DNA of 64,000 nucleotides, from assembly GCA_903838355.1 (NCBI GenBank), contig CAILYC010000040.1, forward strand, positions 1 to 64,000, written 5' to 3'. The DNA comes from an uncultured Burkholderiales bacterium. GTDB taxonomy: Bacteria > Pseudomonadota > Gammaproteobacteria > Burkholderiales > Burkholderiaceae_C. Below the pieces are notes generated by a model. It did no database searches, had not been told where the DNA came from, and worked only from the letters and a program-made list of their open reading frames with translations. Every line of letters begins with the position of its first letter. The stretch's first letter is position 1. The translations under genes were made by a program, and so were the position numbers. Below, piece by piece: positions 61,705-64,000 of the stretch.

Positions 61705-62916
61705 ATGAAGTTCAGTAGCAAGAAAACATGGTTGGCACTCGCCGTGAGCCTAGGGCTTGGCGCAACGATGACGGCCAACGCAGGCAATGAGGTGGTGATT
61801 GGTGACATTGACGACATGTCAGGTCTTTATGCCGATGTGATTGGCCAAGGCGGTGTTGAGGCCGTCAAAATGGCGATCAGCGATTTTGGCCCCACCGTTT
61901 TGGGTAAAAAAATTGTCTTCATCAGCGCCGATCACCAAAACAAGCCCGACGTCGGGTCTTCCAAATTCAGGGAGTGGGCCGATAAAAATGAACTCAACAT
62001 GCTCTTGGGTGGATCCAATACTGGCGTGAGCTTGGCCATGGCCAAGGTCGCGGGCGAGAAAAAAGTCCCCTTCATCGCCATCGGTGCCGCTGGCGCCTCA
62101 CTCACCAACCAAGACTGCAATGCCTACATTGTTCACTACGCCTATGACACCACCGCACTGGCCAATGGCACTGCGTCTGTGATCACCAAAGAAGGTGGAA
62201 AGTCTTGGTACTTCTTGACCGCCGATTACGCTTTTGGCACGCAACTCCAAGACGCGGCCACCAAGGTGGTGAACGCCAATGGCGGCAAATCCATCGGCTC
62301 GGTGCGCGTGCCCTTGTCGGCCTCGGACTTTTCCTCCTTCCTCCTCCAAGCCCAAGGCTCCAAAGCGCAAGTACTGGGACTGTCCAACGCCGGCAACGAT
62401 TTCACCAATTCTTTGAAGGCGGCCAATGAGTTTGGCATCACCAAAACCATGAAGCCCGCCGCCTTGTTGGCCTTCATCAGCGACATCCACAGCTTGGGCC
62501 TGCAAACCGCACAAGGCTTGTACCTCACCACCGGTTGGTACTGGGATTTGAATCCAGACACCCGCGCATTTGGCAAACGCTATTTTGAAAAAATGAAAAA
62601 AGAGCCCACCATGAACCAAGCGGCTTATTACTCGGCCACCTTGGCGTACTTGAATGCGGTGAAGGCGGCCAAAACCACCGATTCGGACAAGGTCATGCAA
62701 GAGCTCCACAAAATCAAAATCAACGACATGTTTGTCAAAGGCGGTTATATCCGCGCCGATGGCGTCATGGTCCACGACATGTACGTGATGCAAGTCAAAA
62801 AGCCCGCGGATTCTCAATACCCATGGGACTACTACAAAGTGATCAAGACCATGCCGGGCGAAGAAGCTTTTGGCCCCTTGTCTGACTCGACTTGTCCTTT
62901 GGTGGTCAAAAAGTAA
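61705..62916 (+). CDS. Periplasmic substrate-binding protein of the second Liv-type importer
   Basis: This type I periplasmic binding protein of 403 residues has a Sec signal peptide (KTWLALAVSLGLGATMTANA). The mature start NEVVIGDIDDMSGLYADVIG and the C-terminal DSTCPLVVKK are typical of Liv-type receptors that accept aromatic or amide ligands. ATG 61705 has AAGGAG ten bases upstream. It lies between the ATPase and permease genes. The ligand is not determined by the sequence. Confidence 0.88.
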   Translation: MKFSSKKTWLALAVSLGLGATMTANAGNEVVIGDIDDMSGLYADVIGQGGVEAVKMAISDFGPTVLGKKIVFISADHQNKPDVGSSKFREWADKNELNMLLGGSNTGVSLAMAKVAGEKKVPFIAIGAAGASLTNQDCNAYIVHYAYDTTALANGTASVITKEGGKSWYFLTADYAFGTQLQDAATKVVNANGGKSIGSVRVPLSASDFSSFLLQAQGSKAQVLGLSNAGNDFTNSLKAANEFGITKTMKPAALLAFISDIHSLGLQTAQGLYLTTGWYWDLNPDTRAFGKRYFEKMKKEPTMNQAAYYSATLAYLNAVKAAKTTDSDKVMQELHKIKINDMFVKGGYIRADGVMVHDMYVMQVKKPADSQYPWDYYKVIKTMPGEEAFGPLSDSTCPLVVKK

Positions 62917-62965
62917 TTCGGGGTTTTCGTGATCAAGCCACCCTCAACCCGGCCCAAGTGAAGAC

Positions 62966-63850
62966 ATGACCGATCTGTTTGGTTTCCCCGTTCCCGTGAT
63001 CTTGGGGCAATTGATGCTCGGACTGGTCAATGGCTGCTTTTATGCCATGCTCAGTCTCGGGTTGGCGGTGATCTTTGGCCTCTTGGGGGTGGTGAACTTT
63101 GCCCACGGGGCGTTTTACATGCTGGGCGCCTATGGCACCTGGGCCTTGTTGAATTTCTTAGGGATAGGTTACTGGGGTGCCTTGATTTTGTCGCCCCTGA
63201 TCGTGGGGTGTCTGGGAATTGTCATCGAGCGCACCATGCTCAAGCGTTTAACCCAAATCGACCCCCTGTATGGATTGCTGCTCACCTTTGGGCTTTCTTT
63301 GATTGCCGAGGGCTTCATACGAGAAGGCTTTGGTGCATCCGGTCAAACCTACCCCGTGCCCGAATTGCTGCAAGGTGCGGTCAACGTGGGCTTCATGATT
63401 TTGCCCATCTACCGTGTCTGGGTGATTGTCGCCAGTCTCACCGTGTGTTTGATCACTTGGTTTGTCATTGAAAGAACACGACTGGGCTCGACCCTGAGAG
63501 CCGCCACCGAGAATCCGCAACTGGTTCAAGCCTTTGGCATCAACGTGCCCTTGATGGTTTCTCTCACCTACGCCGCAGGCGTGGCCCTGGCGGCTTTTGC
63601 TGGGGTGTTGTCTGCACCCATCATCCAGGTCTCCCCTTTGATGGGATCGTCCCTGGTCATCGTGGTGTTTGCCGTGGTGGTCATCGGTGGTATGGGCTCC
63701 ATCATGGGTGCGATCTTGAGCGGCTTGATGCTCGGGATCGTGGAAGGATTTACCAAAGTCCTCTACCCAGAGGCATCCAACATCGTGGTCTTTGTGATCA
63801 TGGCCATTGTGCTGTGCTGGCGGCCCAACGGTCTTTTTGGTAAAGGTTAA
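62966..63850 (+). CDS. ABC transporter permease (LivH-like), second system
   Basis: This 294-residue inner-membrane permease has the LivH-type LMLGLVNGCFYAMLSLGLAV, the loop LGSTLRAATENPQLVQAFG that contacts the ATPase, and VVVIGGMGSIMGAILSGLML. It follows the binding-protein gene by 49 bp and precedes livM by 4 bp. Confidence 0.9.
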   Translation: MTDLFGFPVPVILGQLMLGLVNGCFYAMLSLGLAVIFGLLGVVNFAHGAFYMLGAYGTWALLNFLGIGYWGALILSPLIVGCLGIVIERTMLKRLTQIDPLYGLLLTFGLSLIAEGFIREGFGASGQTYPVPELLQGAVNVGFMILPIYRVWVIVASLTVCLITWFVIERTRLGSTLRAATENPQLVQAFGINVPLMVSLTYAAGVALAAFAGVLSAPIIQVSPLMGSSLVIVVFAVVVIGGMGSIMGAILSGLMLGIVEGFTKVLYPEASNIVVFVIMAIVLCWRPNGLFGKG

Positions 63851-63854
63851 GGCC

Positions 63855-64000
63855 ATGGAGCACCCTCGCCAGCGTCAACTTCTCTACCTGGGCCTATTGA
63901 CCTTGGGGCTTGTGGCGCCATGGCTGGGCGTGTACACAGTCTATTTGATGACCTTGTACTGTTTTGCCATCTTTGCCTGCGCCTTTAATCTGCTCTTGGG
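63855..64000 (+). CDS. ABC transporter permease (LivM-like), 5' part only
   Basis: The frame from ATG 63855 begins MEHPRQRQLLYLGLLTLG and continues into a hydrophobic helix ending CFAIFACAFNLLLG at the window edge. That start and the position directly after livH fit LivM. It is absent from the ORF track because it is cut off. Confidence 0.8.
   Translation, partial: MEHPRQRQLLYLGLLTLGLVAPWLGVYTVYLMTLYCFAIFACAFNLLL

Overview
The window looks like a chromosome segment of a betaproteobacterium of the order Burkholderiales, most likely Comamonadaceae-like. The reasons are the gene order odhA-odhB-lpdA-zapE, the pair aceE-aceF plus an E3 carrying its own lipoyl domain, scpB next to a probable rluB, a phasin gene, a Bug-type (TctC) binding protein, and two Liv-type ABC systems. 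GC content is moderate by eye. I see no rRNA, tRNA, CRISPR array, prophage or intact insertion sequence.

Layout. 1-2.6 kb (minus): start of a probable rluB, scpB and rluD. 2.7-3.5 kb (plus): bamD. 3.5-13.4 kb (minus): a DinG/YoaA-type helicase, an exported coiled-coil protein, zapE, and the 2-oxoglutarate dehydrogenase operon (odhA, odhB, lpdA). 13.6-15.4 kb (plus): a small lipoprotein, a DUF3820 protein and an EamA transporter. 15.4-26.6 kb (minus): a long accessory cluster with a group D flavin monooxygenase-like protein, a three-subunit molybdenum hydroxylase, a five-gene Liv-type ABC importer, a VOC-fold enzyme and a PuuE-like deacetylase. This looks like an import-and-degradation island for an unidentified, probably heterocyclic, compound. 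26.6-28.2 kb (minus): an isochorismatase-like protein without its catalytic cysteine, and an AcuI/YhdH-type reductase. 28.4-29.3 kb: an NlpC/P60 hydrolase. 29.3-29.9 kb: a decayed stretch with a cytochrome c remnant. 29.9-35.9 kb (minus): the pyruvate dehydrogenase operon. 36.1-39.3 kb (plus): a divergent sensor kinase and FixJ-type response regulator ending in a clear terminator. 39.5-42.5 kb (plus): folD and prlC.

42.5-48.4 kb is the part that most resembles an undescribed system. A minus-strand operon encodes a DUF6502 protein with a likely helix-turn-helix, a DUF5666 lipoprotein and a MauG/CcP-type di-heme peroxidase. Opposite it is an unrecognised 520-residue protein made of two tandem copies of one unit. 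The 326 bp between them carries three near-identical palindromes (TGGGA-N5-WCCCA). One sits inside each of the two divergent promoters, which is what an autoregulated repressor would use.

48.4-58.8 kb holds mostly housekeeping and transport genes: an 8-bp tandem array, rpiA, pyrD, a phasin, an MFS transporter, a DEDDh exonuclease, two small exported proteins, a MAPEG protein, a DHA2 efflux transporter, an amidase and phhB. 58.8-64 kb: a Bug-type binding protein gene diverges from a second Liv operon (livG, livF, binding protein, livH, livM) that runs off the right edge.

Short in-frame tandem repeats (6, 9 or 12 bp) recur in linkers and termini of several unrelated genes. Function calls are based on motifs and gene order read by eye; no database search was run.
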